Of a stretch of 64,000 bases of DNA, positions 8,950 through 18,400 are shown one piece after another; within the stretch, counting starts at the first letter, position 1, and each line of letters opens with the position of its first letter. This stretch comes from Novosphingobium sp. SCN 66-18. Its GTDB lineage: Bacteria > Pseudomonadota > Alphaproteobacteria > Sphingomonadales > Sphingomonadaceae. The stretch is taken from assembly GCA_001725355.1 (NCBI GenBank), contig MEGD01000004.1, positions 65,720-129,719 of the forward strand, given 5' to 3'. Below the pieces are notes generated by a model. It saw nothing but the letters and a program-made list of their open reading frames with translations, was not told the DNA's origin and did not search any database. The translations under genes and the position numbers were made by a program.

Positions 8950-9491
8950 AGACGCTTGCGCTTTTCCGCCACGCCAAATCAGACTGGTCCGACGCGCGCG
9001 CGCGCGATTTCGACCGGCCATTGAACGAACGCGGCATCAAGGGCGCGCAAGTGATGGGGCGTTTCATCCGCGATGGCGGCTGGCGCTTCGACAGGCTGCT
9101 CGCCTCTCCCGCCGTGCGCGTGGCGGAAACGATCGAGCAGGCGAGCACGGCGTGGGGCCACGGCTTTCCGGTGGAATGGGACCGGCGCATCTACCTTGCC
9201 AGTTCGGCCACACTGATGGACCTGTTGCGCGAAGTGGAAGGCGATCCCGCCAGCATTCTGATGGTGGGGCACAATCCCAGCCTGGAAGACCTGATCTTCG
9301 ATCTGGTGCCCGACGACGGCAGCAGCCCGTTGCGCGATATCGTGGAACAGAAGTTCCCCACCGCGACCTTCGCCGTGCTGGAACTGGATATCGATACCTG
9401 GGCCGATGTCGATGAGAACTGCGCGCGGCTGGTGGCGCTTACCCGCCCGCGCGATCTCGATCCCGCGTTGGGACCGGTCTTGATCGACTAA
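8946..9491 (+). CDS. SixA-like histidine phosphatase
   Basis: A 181-residue histidine phosphatase (phosphoglycerate-mutase fold) with the RHG-type motif as LALFRHAKSDW (R8, H9) and the second His region as MVGHNPSLED. SixA family members remove phosphate from phosphohistidine, for example on HPt domains; the actual substrate here is not shown. GTG at 8946 overlaps the helicase stop as GTGA, giving a coupled two-gene operon. The 3' end overlaps the convergent merR gene by 4 bases. Confidence 0.82.
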   Translation: MKTLALFRHAKSDWSDARARDFDRPLNERGIKGAQVMGRFIRDGGWRFDRLLASPAVRVAETIEQASTAWGHGFPVEWDRRIYLASSATLMDLLREVEGDPASILMVGHNPSLEDLIFDLVPDDGSSPLRDIVEQKFPTATFAVLELDIDTWADVDENCARLVALTRPRDLDPALGPVLID

Positions 9492-9928
9492 ACGGCTTCG
9501 GCTTCCGCGAGCGCGCCGGCAAGCCCATCGCGCACCGCTTCCAGACGGCCGTACAGCACGCGCAGAGCCGAAAGGACATCCTCTGCCCGCGCAAGCTCGT
9601 CGCTGCTGGCCGGCGCCGGATCGGACACGAACGGAACCGCGACAGGCCGCGCTCCACGCGCCTTGCCCCCGAGCGCCTGCCGCGCCCCGCGGATGGTATA
9701 GCCTTCGCGGTGCAGCAAGCGGTCGATCTCGGAAACGAGCGCCACATCCTCCGCGCGGTAGTATCGCCGCCCGCCAGCCCGCGTCAGCGGGCGCAGCATG
9801 GGAAACTGCTCTTCCCAGTACCGCAGGACATGGGGCCGTATGCCCAGCCCCCTGGCCACCTCACCGATGGTGCGGAGCGCGCCAGGATCCTTGCCGTCCT
9901 GGAAAACAGAGATGCCCCGGCCGCTCAT
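9488..9928 (-). CDS. MerR-family transcriptional regulator
   Basis: A 146-residue protein with a MerR-type winged HTH ([21 protein letters not shown], then [14 protein letters not shown]) and a short helical tail. There is no cysteine-rich metal-binding end, so a metal effector is unlikely. The ATG at 9928 overlaps the ihfA stop (ATGA). In sphingomonads and other alphaproteobacteria this gene sits at the end of the plsX-fabH-ihfA cluster, which suggests a housekeeping role of unknown target. Confidence 0.85.
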   Translation of the reverse strand: MSGRGISVFQDGKDPGALRTIGEVARGLGIRPHVLRYWEEQFPMLRPLTRAGGRRYYRAEDVALVSEIDRLLHREGYTIRGARQALGGKARGARPVAVPFVSDPAPASSDELARAEDVLSALRVLYGRLEAVRDGLAGALAEAEAV

Positions 9929-10224
9929 CCACCGGCGCAGATGCGATCCTTGAGCATCTGGCTGGCGCGGAAGGTCAGCACCCGGCGCGGCGTGATCGGC
10001 ACTTCGATACCGGTCTTGGGATTGCGCCCGATCCGTTCGGTCTTGTCGCGCAGCAGAAAAGTGCCGAAGCCTGAAATCTTGACGTTCTCGCCCGTGGCCA
10101 GCGCATCGCTCATGTGCGTCAGGATCGATTCCACCATGTCCAGCGAATCCGCGCGCGACAATCCGACGCGCCGGTTGATGCTTTCCGCCAGATCAGCCCG
10201 GGTCAAAGTGCCTATCGATCGCAT
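9925..10224 (-). CDS. ihfA: Integration host factor subunit alpha
   Basis: A 99-residue HU/IHF-family DNA-bending protein. It shows the family pattern [16 protein letters not shown] at the N-terminus, VKISGFGTF in the middle and [12 protein letters not shown] in the DNA-inserting arm. Genomic position directly after fabH and before a MerR gene identifies it as the alpha subunit. The start at 10224 (MRSIGTLT) has GGGGGAACC upstream. It acts on the nucleoid, in recombination, replication and sigma-54 promoters. Confidence 0.93.
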   Translation of the reverse strand: MRSIGTLTRADLAESINRRVGLSRADSLDMVESILTHMSDALATGENVKISGFGTFLLRDKTERIGRNPKTGIEVPITPRRVLTFRASQMLKDRICAGG

Positions 10225-10332
10225 CCGTTTGGTTCCCCCAATGCAAACCCCTCCGTCACACCATAATGCAAAACGCCTGCATGGCAATGCAATGCCTTGG
10301 GGTTGAAGGGAATTCGGATGGAATCTCCGCGA

Positions 10333-11310
10333 TCAGACGCGCGCGAGGCAGGCCCCCCAGGTGAACCCACCGCCCATCGCCTCCAGCATCACGAGGTCGC
10401 CGGACTTGATCCGTCCGTCCCGCGCCGCCGTGTCATAGGCGAGCGGCACCGAGGCGGCGCTGGTATTGGCATGGCGATCCACCGTGACCACGACCTTTTC
10501 CGCCGGAAGGCCCAGCTTGCGCGCGGTCGCGTCGAGAATACGGAAATTCGCCTGATGCGGCACCACCCAGTCGATGTCGGACGGCGCATAGCCCGATGCC
10601 GCCAGCACTTCTTCCAGCACCGAAGCGAGATTGACGACGGCGTGGCGGAACACCTCGCGCCCCTTCATCCGCACCTTGCCGACCGTGCCGGTGGTCGACG
10701 GGCCGCCATCCACGTAAAGCAACTGGTTGTGCTGGCCATCGGCATGAAGCCGCGAGGCAATGATCCCGGGCGCCTGCCGGTCATCATCGGCCACCGTGCG
10801 CGCTTCCAGCACCAGCGCGCCGGCGCCATCGCCGAACAGGACGCAGGTGGTGCGGTCCTCCCAGTCAAGGATGCGCGTGAAGGTTTCGGCGCCAATCACC
10901 AGCGCGCACTTCGCCATCCCCGTGCGGATCATGCTGTCCGCCGTGGCCATCGCGTAGAGAAAGCCCGAACAGACCGCGGCCACGTCGAACGCGATGCCGC
11001 CGTTGCAGCCCAGGTTGTGCTGCACGATCGTGGCCGTGGCGGGAAACGTCTGGTCCGGCGTTGCCGTGGCGAGCACGATCAGGTCGACGCGCGAGGCATC
11101 GACGCCGGCCGCTTCCAGCGCGCGCCGGGCGGCATCGGTGGCCAGGCTCGATGTGGTTTCGCCTTCCCCGGCGATGTAGCGGTTGCGAATGCCCGTGCGC
11201 TCGACGATCCATTCGTCGGTCGTATCGACCATCTTTGCCAGTTCGGCGTTGGAGACTGCCCGTTGCGGCAGCGCCGAACCGCTGCCCGTAATCACCGATC
11301 GAATCATCAC
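10333..11310 (-). CDS. fabH: 3-oxoacyl-ACP synthase III (KAS III)
   Basis: A 325-residue FabH that condenses acetyl-CoA with malonyl-ACP to start fatty-acid synthesis. The catalytic triad is visible as C114 in [11 protein letters not shown]252 in [10 protein letters not shown] and N282 in [10 protein letters not shown]. Length and order match the family. The ATG at 11310 overlaps the plsX stop by 4 bases, indicating coupling; two adjacent ATGs at the start leave a one-codon ambiguity. Confidence 0.97.
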   Translation of the reverse strand: MMIRSVITGSGSALPQRAVSNAELAKMVDTTDEWIVERTGIRNRYIAGEGETTSSLATDAARRALEAAGVDASRVDLIVLATATPDQTFPATATIVQHNLGCNGGIAFDVAAVCSGFLYAMATADSMIRTGMAKCALVIGAETFTRILDWEDRTTCVLFGDGAGALVLEARTVADDDRQAPGIIASRLHADGQHNQLLYVDGGPSTTGTVGKVRMKGREVFRHAVVNLASVLEEVLAASGYAPSDIDWVVPHQANFRILDATARKLGLPAEKVVVTVDRHANTSAASVPLAYDTAARDGRIKSGDLVMLEAMGGGFTWGACLARV

Positions 11311-12389
11311 GCCGCCGTCTCGTCTTGCGCGGCGGCGGTCTTGCGGCGGCTGGAGGAACGGATGGTCTCGGCACCGACGCTGGCAAGGTCGGCCGCGATA
11401 CGCTCGGTCAGATTTTCCTCCAGCAACCGAGCGGTGACCGCCACGGCATTGGCCACGCCAAGCGCCGAAGCGCCGCCATGGCTTTTTACGACAATCCCGT
11501 TGAGGCCCAGGAACACGGCCCCATTGTGGTTGTTCGGATCCAGATGATGCTTGAGCAGTTCGGTTGCCGGGCGGGAGATCAGGAAACCCACCTTGGACCG
11601 CAGCGAACTGGCGAAGCTGCGCTTGAGCAAGTCCGCCACGAAGCGGGCGGCGCCCTCAACCGCCTTCAGCGCGATATTGCCCGAGAAGCCGTCGGTCACG
11701 ACAACGTCCACGTCCCCGCGCGAAAGCTTGTCCGCCTCGGTATAGCCATCGAACGACATCGCGAGGCTGGCGTTGGCTTCCTTGAGCTGCTGCGCGGCGG
11801 CCTGCAGCTCCTCTGTGCCCTTGGTCTCTTCCGTGCCGATATTGAGCAGGCGCACGCGCGGCGCTGGCAGGCCGGTGACGATGCGCGAATAGGCCGCGCC
11901 CATGATCGCGAACTGGACGAGATTGCGCGCATCGCATTCGGTGTTCGCGCCAAGATCGAGCATGACGAGATCGTGCTCGCCCATGGTGGGAAGCAGCGCG
12001 GCAAGCGCGGGCCGGTCGATACCCGGCATGGTGCGCAGCGAAAGCTTGGCCATGGCCATGAGCGCGCCGGTATTGCCCGCACTGACGGCGGCGCCGGCAT
12101 CGCCACGCTTCACGGCGTCGATGGCGAGGCCCATCGACGTCGTCTTCGCGCGGCGGAGCGCCTGCGTCGGCTTCTCATCGCCCGAGACGACATCGGGCGC
12201 GTGCAGAATTTCCGTCGCCGCGCGCAGATTGGGGTGGTTTTCGAGAGCCTGCTTGATGCGTTCTTCGTCCCCGACGAGCAGGAACTTGAAGCGATCGTGG
12301 CGACGACGGGCCAGCGCCGCGCCTTCGACCATCACGCGCACGCCCTCATCGCCGCCCATCGCATCAACAGCGATACGCGGCAGGCTCAT
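11307..12389 (-). CDS. plsX: Phosphate acyltransferase PlsX
   Basis: A 360-residue PlsX converting acyl-ACP and phosphate to acyl-phosphate, the acyl donor for PlsY in phospholipid synthesis. The N-terminus [12 protein letters not shown] and internal [10 protein letters not shown] and GGANTE-like segments are typical. Start ATG 12389 has GGGGGGT at good spacing; a TTG 18 bases upstream is less likely. It lies 27 bases after rpmF and overlaps fabH, forming the usual rpmF-plsX-fabH unit. Confidence 0.96.
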   Translation of the reverse strand: MSLPRIAVDAMGGDEGVRVMVEGAALARRRHDRFKFLLVGDEERIKQALENHPNLRAATEILHAPDVVSGDEKPTQALRRAKTTSMGLAIDAVKRGDAGAAVSAGNTGALMAMAKLSLRTMPGIDRPALAALLPTMGEHDLVMLDLGANTECDARNLVQFAIMGAAYSRIVTGLPAPRVRLLNIGTEETKGTEELQAAAQQLKEANASLAMSFDGYTEADKLSRGDVDVVVTDGFSGNIALKAVEGAARFVADLLKRSFASSLRSKVGFLISRPATELLKHHLDPNNHNGAVFLGLNGIVVKSHGGASALGVANAVAVTARLLEENLTERIAADLASVGAETIRSSSRRKTAAAQDETAA

Positions 12390-12416
12390 TGTGCGAATAC
12401 CCCCCAATTGATGGGA

Positions 12417-12596
12417 TCAGAGCCCGACGGCGATGACTTCGCGGCCGTTGTAGTGACCGCAGGCGTTGCACAGCATGTGCGGACGCTTCAGTTCACCACA
12501 GTTCGAGCATTCGTGGAATGCTTCCGCCTTCAGCGCATCGTGGCTGCGGCGCATGCCGCGACGGGACGGCGAGGTCTTTCTTTTGGGGACGGCCAT
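12417..12596 (-). CDS. rpmF: 50S ribosomal protein L32
   Basis: A 59-residue L32, starting [20 protein letters not shown] and carrying zinc-ribbon cysteines C30, C33, C43 and C46. It is the first gene of the rpmF-plsX-fabH-ihfA-merR cluster. The promoter should lie in the 214-base divergent gap up to 12810; no clear boxes were picked there. Confidence 0.97.
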   Translation of the reverse strand: MAVPKRKTSPSRRGMRRSHDALKAEAFHECSNCGELKRPHMLCNACGHYNGREVIAVGL

Positions 12597-12810
12597 TTCG
12601 GCACCTGTTCCTGATCTTGCGAAACTGTTTGATACGGGCGCGATAGGGAAAACAAGCCTTCCGCACAACCCCTGCGCGCGCATGCGGCGGAACGGCAAGT
12701 CGGGAGTCGCCCCTATCGCGGGCGAAGGCGCGCCTATACGGAATTTCTCGTGCTTTGCAAGCGCAAGACGGCTAGCAATCGTGCGGACAACAAGGGGAGT
12801 GGACGAGAGG

Positions 12811-13200
12811 ATGATCCTGCCTGTCACATTGAGCACGGCCGCCGCCGCCGCGCTGCTGAATATCTGGCTTAGCATCCGGGTCGGCATGGTGCGCCGCGCC
12901 ACCGGCATCAGCGTGGGCGACGGGGGCAACGAAGCGTTGATCCGCCGGATGCGCGCACAACTGAACTTCATCGAAAACGCACCCGTCGTGCTGGTGATGG
13001 TGGGCGGGATCGAGCTGGCGCGCGCCGGCAACCCCTTCCTGCTGGGCGCCGCCGCGATCTTCATCCTGGGCCGCGTGGCGCACGGCATCGGCATGGACGG
13101 TGGCCCGCTGGGCTTCCTGCGCGGCGTGGGCACGCTGACCACGATGCTGACGCAACTGTGCCTTGCCGTCTGGGCGGTTTCGATCGTGCTGGACGCCTGA
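12811..13200 (+). CDS. MAPEG family membrane protein
   Basis: A 129-residue integral membrane protein with about four hydrophobic helices and the MAPEG signature region [22 protein letters not shown] proteins include microsomal glutathione transferase-like enzymes; in bacteria the substrate is rarely known. ATG 12811 follows GAGAGG closely, while AAGGGGAG lies a little further upstream. It is divergent from rpmF and converges on the hydrolase gene across a hairpin. Confidence 0.85.
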   Translation: MILPVTLSTAAAAALLNIWLSIRVGMVRRATGISVGDGGNEALIRRMRAQLNFIENAPVVLVMVGGIELARAGNPFLLGAAAIFILGRVAHGIGMDGGPLGFLRGVGTLTTMLTQLCLAVWAVSIVLDA

Positions 13201-13209
13201 GGGACAACG

Positions 13210-13238
13210 GGCCGGCCACGCGCATAGCCTGGCCGGCC
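13210..13238. terminator. Bidirectional hairpin between convergent genes
   Basis: A 9-bp perfect inverted repeat, GGCCGGCCA (13210-13218) and TGGCCGGCC (13230-13238), fills the 44-base gap between the MAPEG gene and the convergent metallo-hydrolase gene. It has no long T tract, so strength is uncertain. Confidence 0.6.
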
Positions 13239-13244
13239 GCTTGC

Positions 13245-13913
13245 CTACCCCAGCGCGTAATCGCTGACGTAGGAATTGGTCTGGCGTTCGCGCCCGAACG
13301 TGCTGGTCGGCCCGTGACCGGGCACGAACGTCACGTCCGAACCCAGCGGCCACAGCTTCTGCGTGATCGAATCGATCAGATCCTGATGGTTGCCCATCGG
13401 GAAATCGGTGCGCCCGATCGATCCCTGGAACAGCACATCTCCCACGATCGCGAACCGCGACGGCGCGTGATAGAACACGACGTGGCCAGGCGTGTGGCCG
13501 GGGCAATGGATCACGTCCAGCTCCAGTTCGCCGATCGTGACCTTGTCGCCATCCTGCAGCCAGCGATCCGGCTCGAACGGCTCTCCGGGGATGCCCCAGC
13601 GCTTGCCGTCGTCCTCCAGCCGCGAAATCCAGAAGCGGTCCGCCTCGTGCGGCCCCTCGATCGGCACGCCCAGGTCTTTCGCCAGAATGCCGGTCACGCC
13701 GCAGTGATCGATGTGGCCATGGGTGACGAGCAGTTTCTCGATGGTGACGCCCGCCTTGGCGATCGCCGCTTTCAACCGCTCGGGATCGCCCCCGGCATCG
13801 ATGAACGCCGCCTTCATCGTTCGGGTGCACCACACCAGCGTGCAGTTCTGTTCCAGCGGCGTGACGGGGATGATGGCCACCTTCATCGGCGGCTGCGCGG
13901 CGGTTTCGGTCAT
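13245..13913 (-). CDS. MBL-fold metallo-hydrolase (glyoxalase II-like, YcbL type)
   Basis: A 222-residue metallo-beta-lactamase-fold hydrolase. Metal ligands are H65, H67, D69 and H70 (THGHIDH), H140 or H144 (GHTPGH), D159 (VGDVLF) and H200 (VPGHGP). GSIGRTDFP and the short C-terminus match the YcbL/GloB-like subgroup that hydrolyses thioesters such as S-lactoylglutathione. The exact substrate is unproven. Start 13913 (MTETAAQ) was chosen; a frame extends 20 codons further without support. Confidence 0.87.
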   Translation of the reverse strand: MTETAAQPPMKVAIIPVTPLEQNCTLVWCTRTMKAAFIDAGGDPERLKAAIAKAGVTIEKLLVTHGHIDHCGVTGILAKDLGVPIEGPHEADRFWISRLEDDGKRWGIPGEPFEPDRWLQDGDKVTIGELELDVIHCPGHTPGHVVFYHAPSRFAIVGDVLFQGSIGRTDFPMGNHQDLIDSITQKLWPLGSDVTFVPGHGPTSTFGRERQTNSYVSDYALG

Positions 13914-13983
13914 GCAAAGGGAAATGGCGGGTCGCGTGGCGCTTGGCAAGGGACGAGCCACCCACCGTGCCATAATCGGCGCG

Positions 13984-14661
13984 CTATAAACGCCCGCCCT
14001 TCCACACCACGCGACCGACCACGTCGACCTCGCCGGCCGCGCGTTCGCTGGCGGGATAGGCCGGGTTATCGCTGATCACGCGCAGGGTACCTGCGGGGCC
14101 GGGTTCGAGGCGCTTGACCAGCAGCATGTCGTCCAGGCGGATCACGTGGATGCCGGCGCGTAGAACGCGCGGCGTGCGGTCGACGAGAATCTCGTCCCCA
14201 TCGCGCAAGGTCGGCTCCATCGAATCGCCTTCCACCGCGATCACCGACAGCGCGACCGGATCGAGCCCCTGCGCCTTGAGCCAGCGGGCGGAGAAGCGCA
14301 GCTGGCCCGATGGCGCCTCGTCACGCGCCAGCGCGCCGGGACCTGCCGAGGCCCCCAGCGGCAGGCGCGGAATATCCGCCCAATCGGCCAGCGCGCGCGC
14401 GACGCCCGTCACCGAGGTCGCAAGCCCCGAGGCACCTTGCGGCGGCCCACCGAGTTCGGCTTCCGAAACGCCGAAGAAGGTGGCGAGAAGGCGGCGGTCG
14501 TCCTCCTCCAGCTTGCGCGGGCTGCCCTTGCGCACGAACTGCTGGAGATAGGCGGGATTGCGCCCCAGCAGGCCCGAGAGCGCCGAAAGGCTGACGCCGC
14601 GCCCGCCGGCCAGCTCCAGCAGACGCGCCCTTGCTCGGGCCTGAAGATCGGTTCCGGTCAT
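13984..14661 (-). CDS. S24/LexA-like autocleaving transcriptional repressor
   Basis: A 225-residue protein with an N-terminal HTH (VSLSALSGLLGRNPAYLQQFV) and a C-terminal S24 domain. The Ser-Lys dyad is S147 in GDSMEPTL and K183 in LLVKRLE. An Ala-Gly pair at 106-107 could be the self-cleavage site. This makes it a cI/LexA-style repressor, though it is not LexA proper because the HTH is of a different type. A promoter with TTGACG and TAGGAA spaced 17 bp lies immediately upstream and is overlapped by inverted repeats, suggesting autorepression. Confidence 0.82.
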   Translation of the reverse strand: MTGTDLQARARARLLELAGGRGVSLSALSGLLGRNPAYLQQFVRKGSPRKLEEDDRRLLATFFGVSEAELGGPPQGASGLATSVTGVARALADWADIPRLPLGASAGPGALARDEAPSGQLRFSARWLKAQGLDPVALSVIAVEGDSMEPTLRDGDEILVDRTPRVLRAGIHVIRLDDMLLVKRLEPGPAGTLRVISDNPAYPASERAAGEVDVVGRVVWKGGRL

Positions 14662-14678
14662 GCGTCCACCATTGTCGA

Positions 14679-14730
14679 AGGATTTTTCCTAGACTTGTAG
14701 GATTTGTCCGTCAACATAAGAAAAATCCTA
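14679..14730. promoter_or_regulatory. Candidate operator cluster of the S24 repressor, between divergent genes
   Basis: Two overlapping dyads are visible. AGGATTTTTC at 14679-14688 is inverted as GAAAAATCCT at 14720-14729. TAGGATTT at 14698-14705 is inverted as AAATCCTA at 14723-14730. Three copies of the core AGGATTT thus surround the leftward promoter. Binding by the adjacent S24 repressor is inference from position and autoregulation in this family. Confidence 0.5.
14686..14714 (-). promoter_or_regulatory. Sigma-70-type promoter for the S24 repressor
   Basis: Reading leftwards, TTGACG (14714-14709) and TAGGAA (14691-14686) are separated by 17 bp. The start codon is at 14661, leaving a short leader. 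The -10 and spacer overlap the inverted repeats described as the operator cluster. Confidence 0.5.
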
Positions 14731-14757
14731 AATGGATTCGCGACGGGAGAATGCACC

Positions 14758-14961
14758 ATGCTGATCCGCAAGATCGAAAAGTTCCTGCTCCGCACCGGGA
14801 TGCCGGTGACCCGCTTCGGCCGCATGGCCGCACACGATCCCCGCCTTGTCATGGACATGCGCAACGGCCGCGAGCCTCGCCCCGAAATGATCTCCCGTGT
14901 AGAACATTTCATGAACACCTACAAGCCGGAGACGTCCGCGAGCAATGCCCATGCTGGTTGA
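14758..14961 (+). CDS. Small HTH-like protein
   Basis: A 67-residue basic protein (MLIRKIEKFLLRTGMPVTRFGRMAAHDPRL, summarised) whose TRFGRMAAHDPRLVMDMRNGR segment looks like a compact Xre-type HTH, ending with a short helix. Similar small proteins occur in sphingomonads. ATG 14758 has GGGAGA upstream. It is divergent from the S24 repressor with a shared operator-like region and overlaps the next gene. The function is unknown; a DNA-binding partner of the repressor is possible. Confidence 0.65.
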   Translation: MLIRKIEKFLLRTGMPVTRFGRMAAHDPRLVMDMRNGREPRPEMISRVEHFMNTYKPETSASNAHAG

Positions 14962-15325
14962 TCACGCCCTGTTCCGGGACGCGCCGCGCGCCTCCCGCCC
15001 GCCGCGCCGCCACCGCACCGCCGGCGAGCGGCTATGGCACGCCCTCCGCGCCCTGGCAGGCGCACGCGCCATTCTCGTCAGCCAACGCGAAACGCCATGG
15101 GCCAGCGTGACCTTTTCCGGCGCGCGCCACAGCTTCACGCTGCGCTTCGACGAAGCCGAAGCGATCGAGGAGGGCGAACGCCTGATCGCTGTGCTGCCCG
15201 ATCACCCGTTCCATATCCCCCGTCATCTGGTGGCGGACGCCAGCGTGGCCCGCGCCCGGCACACGCTGCTGCCCGCTCCACGGCTGGAACTGGATATCGA
15301 CATCCTGCTGCTGGAAGCTTCGTAA
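14945..15325 (+). CDS. Hypothetical protein overlapping the small HTH gene
   Basis: A 126-residue protein I do not recognise. It has a basic N-terminus (RPPRRHRTAGERLW), a predicted alpha/beta middle with FSGARHSFTLRFDEAEAIEEGERLI, and an acidic-hydrophobic end LELDIDILLLEAS. It overlaps the small HTH gene by 17 bases in another frame (ATG 14945 or 14951), so the two are co-expressed. A strong hairpin follows. Confidence 0.65.
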   Translation: MPMLVDHALFRDAPRASRPPRRHRTAGERLWHALRALAGARAILVSQRETPWASVTFSGARHSFTLRFDEAEAIEEGERLIAVLPDHPFHIPRHLVADASVARARHTLLPAPRLELDIDILLLEAS

Positions 15326-15353
15326 GGGCGACCACGGCCCGACCGAGCAAGGG

Positions 15354-15385
15354 GGCCGCGCCCGGGTAAACCCCGGTGCGCGGCC
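15354..15385 (+). terminator. Strong GC hairpin terminator
   Basis: GGCCGCGC (15354-15361) pairs with GCGCGGCC (15378-15385), and an inner CCGGG/CCCGG extends the stem. It lies 28 bases after the hypothetical gene and 32 before the convergent decaheme stop, so it may serve both strands. The downstream T tract is weak. Confidence 0.6.
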
Positions 15386-15416
15386 GTTCCTCTCCACAAC
15401 CCTTCAAACGTGAAAA

Positions 15417-18400
15417 CTAACGGTCGATCTTCGCCATCAACTGCGGCGCGGTGGTGGCACCGACCCAGAGATTCATGTCCACAGCGTTCGAGACCCGGAA
15501 CGGTTCCCTGCGATCGTTGAGGAACAGTTCCTCCATCTCCGCGCGGTTGAACGGACGCGATCCCAGGCGGCCGAAGATGGCGATCTGCCCGCCCGTTTCG
15601 TCCACGCCGCGATCGCGATCCAGCCCCTTCGACAGTGCCAGCGCGGGGCTTGGCGTATGCGCCCAGGCGATCAGTTCCGGCCGTGGTTCGGGCGAGAAGC
15701 CGTAGAAGTTCGGCTGGCTGGCCGGCGAAGTGAGCTGCACCACCTTCATCCCGTTCCGCCCGTCCGCGACATAGGCGAACAGCGAGGCGTTGGTGGAGGC
15801 GACGATCACGTCCTCGGCATCGTTCAACTGCCCATCGGCGGTGAACGATTGCTGGATCGCCGGGCGCGTGGGCGCGGTCACGTCCACGATCACCAGCCCC
15901 TGCGCCTTGGCCGCTACATAGGCATAGGTGCGCGCGACATAGACGCGGCGGGCATCAGCCAGCGGAACGGTGGCCTGCGGCACCGGCACGGGCTGCGCCA
16001 GATTGGTCACGTCCATCAGTTCCAGGCCGTTGGCCGTCGTCACCCACAGGTAGCGGAACTGCACCGCCGTGGCGCGCGGGTCCTTCAGCGGCACGACCGA
16101 GGTGACGCGCGGATCGAGGCAGGTCTCGCCGCCCTTCTCCTCGCTCGCCTCGCACGGCTTGCCCGGCGACCACGGCTTGGGCAGGTGGACCGTGACCAGC
16201 GCCTTGTCGGTGACGATATAGGCATAGTCGCCTGCCAGCGTGATGTGCCGCGCCCCCGTCAGCACGCCGTCCGGATTGAACGTCAGCGCGCGGCGGAAGA
16301 AGTTGTTGCGGAATTCACCGTCGGCCAGCGTATCGACATTGACCGCGATCAGTCCTTCCACGGCATCGGTGACGAAGGCGTAGTGGTAGATCGGCGAGAA
16401 CGGCTGCTCCTGGTTGAGATGGCGCAGTTCGGGCGTGTTGCGCGTGGGCGCGATCGCCTGGTTGGTGGGCAGCGCCATGCACGTGGCGTTCTTCGTGTCC
16501 ACGTGCGTGTCATGCCCGAGTGGCGAGAACGGCGCGGTGGTGATCCGCTCCGAGAAGCCCTTGTTGCCGACCGAGGCGATGTCATAGGCGCGGAAGCCGC
16601 CCTTCCCTTCGGCCACGAACATGTATTCGCCGCGCATCTGCAGGCAGCGGACCGCGTCCGATGTGCCCTTGGTGACGTTGGTGAACTGTTCGCGTCCCTT
16701 GGTCTCTTCCGAGAGCTTGCCGTCGATCACGCCGCCGCGCGTCCAGTCCTTCAGCTCGCGGCCGTTCTTCTCGACGTGCTGCTTCCAGTAGTCCGGATAG
16801 GCATAGCGGTGCAGATAGCTGCCGATCACCGCCTGCGGCTCGTCCCATTCGGTGACGCGCACCGCCTCGAACCCGCCGTCCAGCCCGAACCAGGCGTTCA
16901 TGCCGACGAAGTTCACGTAATTGGTGCCGAGCAGCAGCAGCTGCGCCATGATCGCGTTGTTATCGTCCTGCTGGCTGAGGTGGCAGTCGGTGCACTGCTT
17001 GGTCTCGTTCTTGCGGACGGTGTGCGGGAAGTGCGGCGCGAACGCCTGCGAGGAATAGCCGATCGCCGAGATCGGCGGCTGCTGCACGTAGATCCGTTCG
17101 CGGTTGATGTTGGTGGACGACAGGATCAGCGCCGAGGACGAGCGGATCGGCGCGGTGATCGCCTTGCCGCTGACGGGGTTGCCGTCCTTGTCGAACTGCA
17201 CCGGATCGGAGCCCGAGGTCTTGTTGCGCTGGTGCTTGCCGAGCTGGAACATGTCATCGCGCGCGACCTGCGGGTTATAGGTCGCGTAGTTGCGGGTGTA
17301 GTCTTCCTCGTACTTGTGCGTGGTGGACTTCCAGTTCGCCTCGATCGGCAGGTGGCAGCCGGCGCACGACGTGGTCCACGAGAGGTGGCAGGTGAAGCAC
17401 GCCATGTCGTCATCGCGGTGGGCGCGCTGTTCCTTGGGCACGCCGGTGCCGAACTTGTAAACGCCATCCTGCGCGGCGGATTTCGCCATCAGCTTGGCGC
17501 GCGCCGCCTTGGGATTGAAGATCGGCTTGCCCAGGTCGTCAACCTTGCCGGCGAAGCGGGCATCGACCGAATCCTTCACCAGGCTGACGCGCCAGGAGAG
17601 GTTGGGATCGATGATCGAGCGCTGGACCAGCACGCGGCGCCCGTCGGCCGCCTTCATCCATTCGAAGCGGCGCTGGCCATCGGCGTTGCGCAACAGGCTG
17701 AGGTTGTTGCCCTTGGGCGGCGCGGCGAGGTTCGACGTCATCAGCGTGGGATAGGCGTCGGGCGTGCCGTGGCAGTCCTTGCAGCCGATCTCCACCGCGT
17801 TGGCGACTTCGCCCATGATCATGCCGTTGCCGTGGCTGTCCTGCGAGAAGTGGCAATCGGCGCACTGCATGCCGAGCTGAGCATGGATGTCCATCATGTG
17901 GACCGCCTTGCCGGGATTGTCCGGCCCCGGTTCCACGAACTTGCCCTCACCGTTCTTGCGCCACTTCTCCGGATCGTCCGGATTGACGATGTGCGCCTTG
18001 TCGGTGCCGTAGCTCGACATGTCGCCTTCGTCGTCCAGCAGGTTCCCGCGCCGGTCGCGCTTGAGGATCGCGCGGAAGTTCCAGCCGTGGCCGTGGTAGT
18101 CCGCGAACTGGGTGTTCTTGAGCTGCGGGTTCAGGTCATAGACGTTGCGCAGAAACTCCACGTCGCGCCACAGGCCGTGGGTGGAGGCGGCTTCCGGATT
18201 GCGGTCCAGAATCTCGCGCGCTTCGGCCATGTTCGGGTGGAACTGCTTCTTATAGATACGCTCGTAGTCGGCGTCGGACATGCCCGCCGGCTTCGGCGCG
18301 CGGTTCTCCGGCCCCGGCCACATCGAATCCGCATCGGATTCGTAGTCCCACATGATGTAGCCAAGGTAGGTGTTCAGGAAGATGTTGGGCTGGTGCATGT

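Noticed and set aside
13984-14661. Considered as LexA itself
   Set aside because: The S24 dyad is present, but the N-terminal HTH is not the LexA winged helix and the size and context differ.
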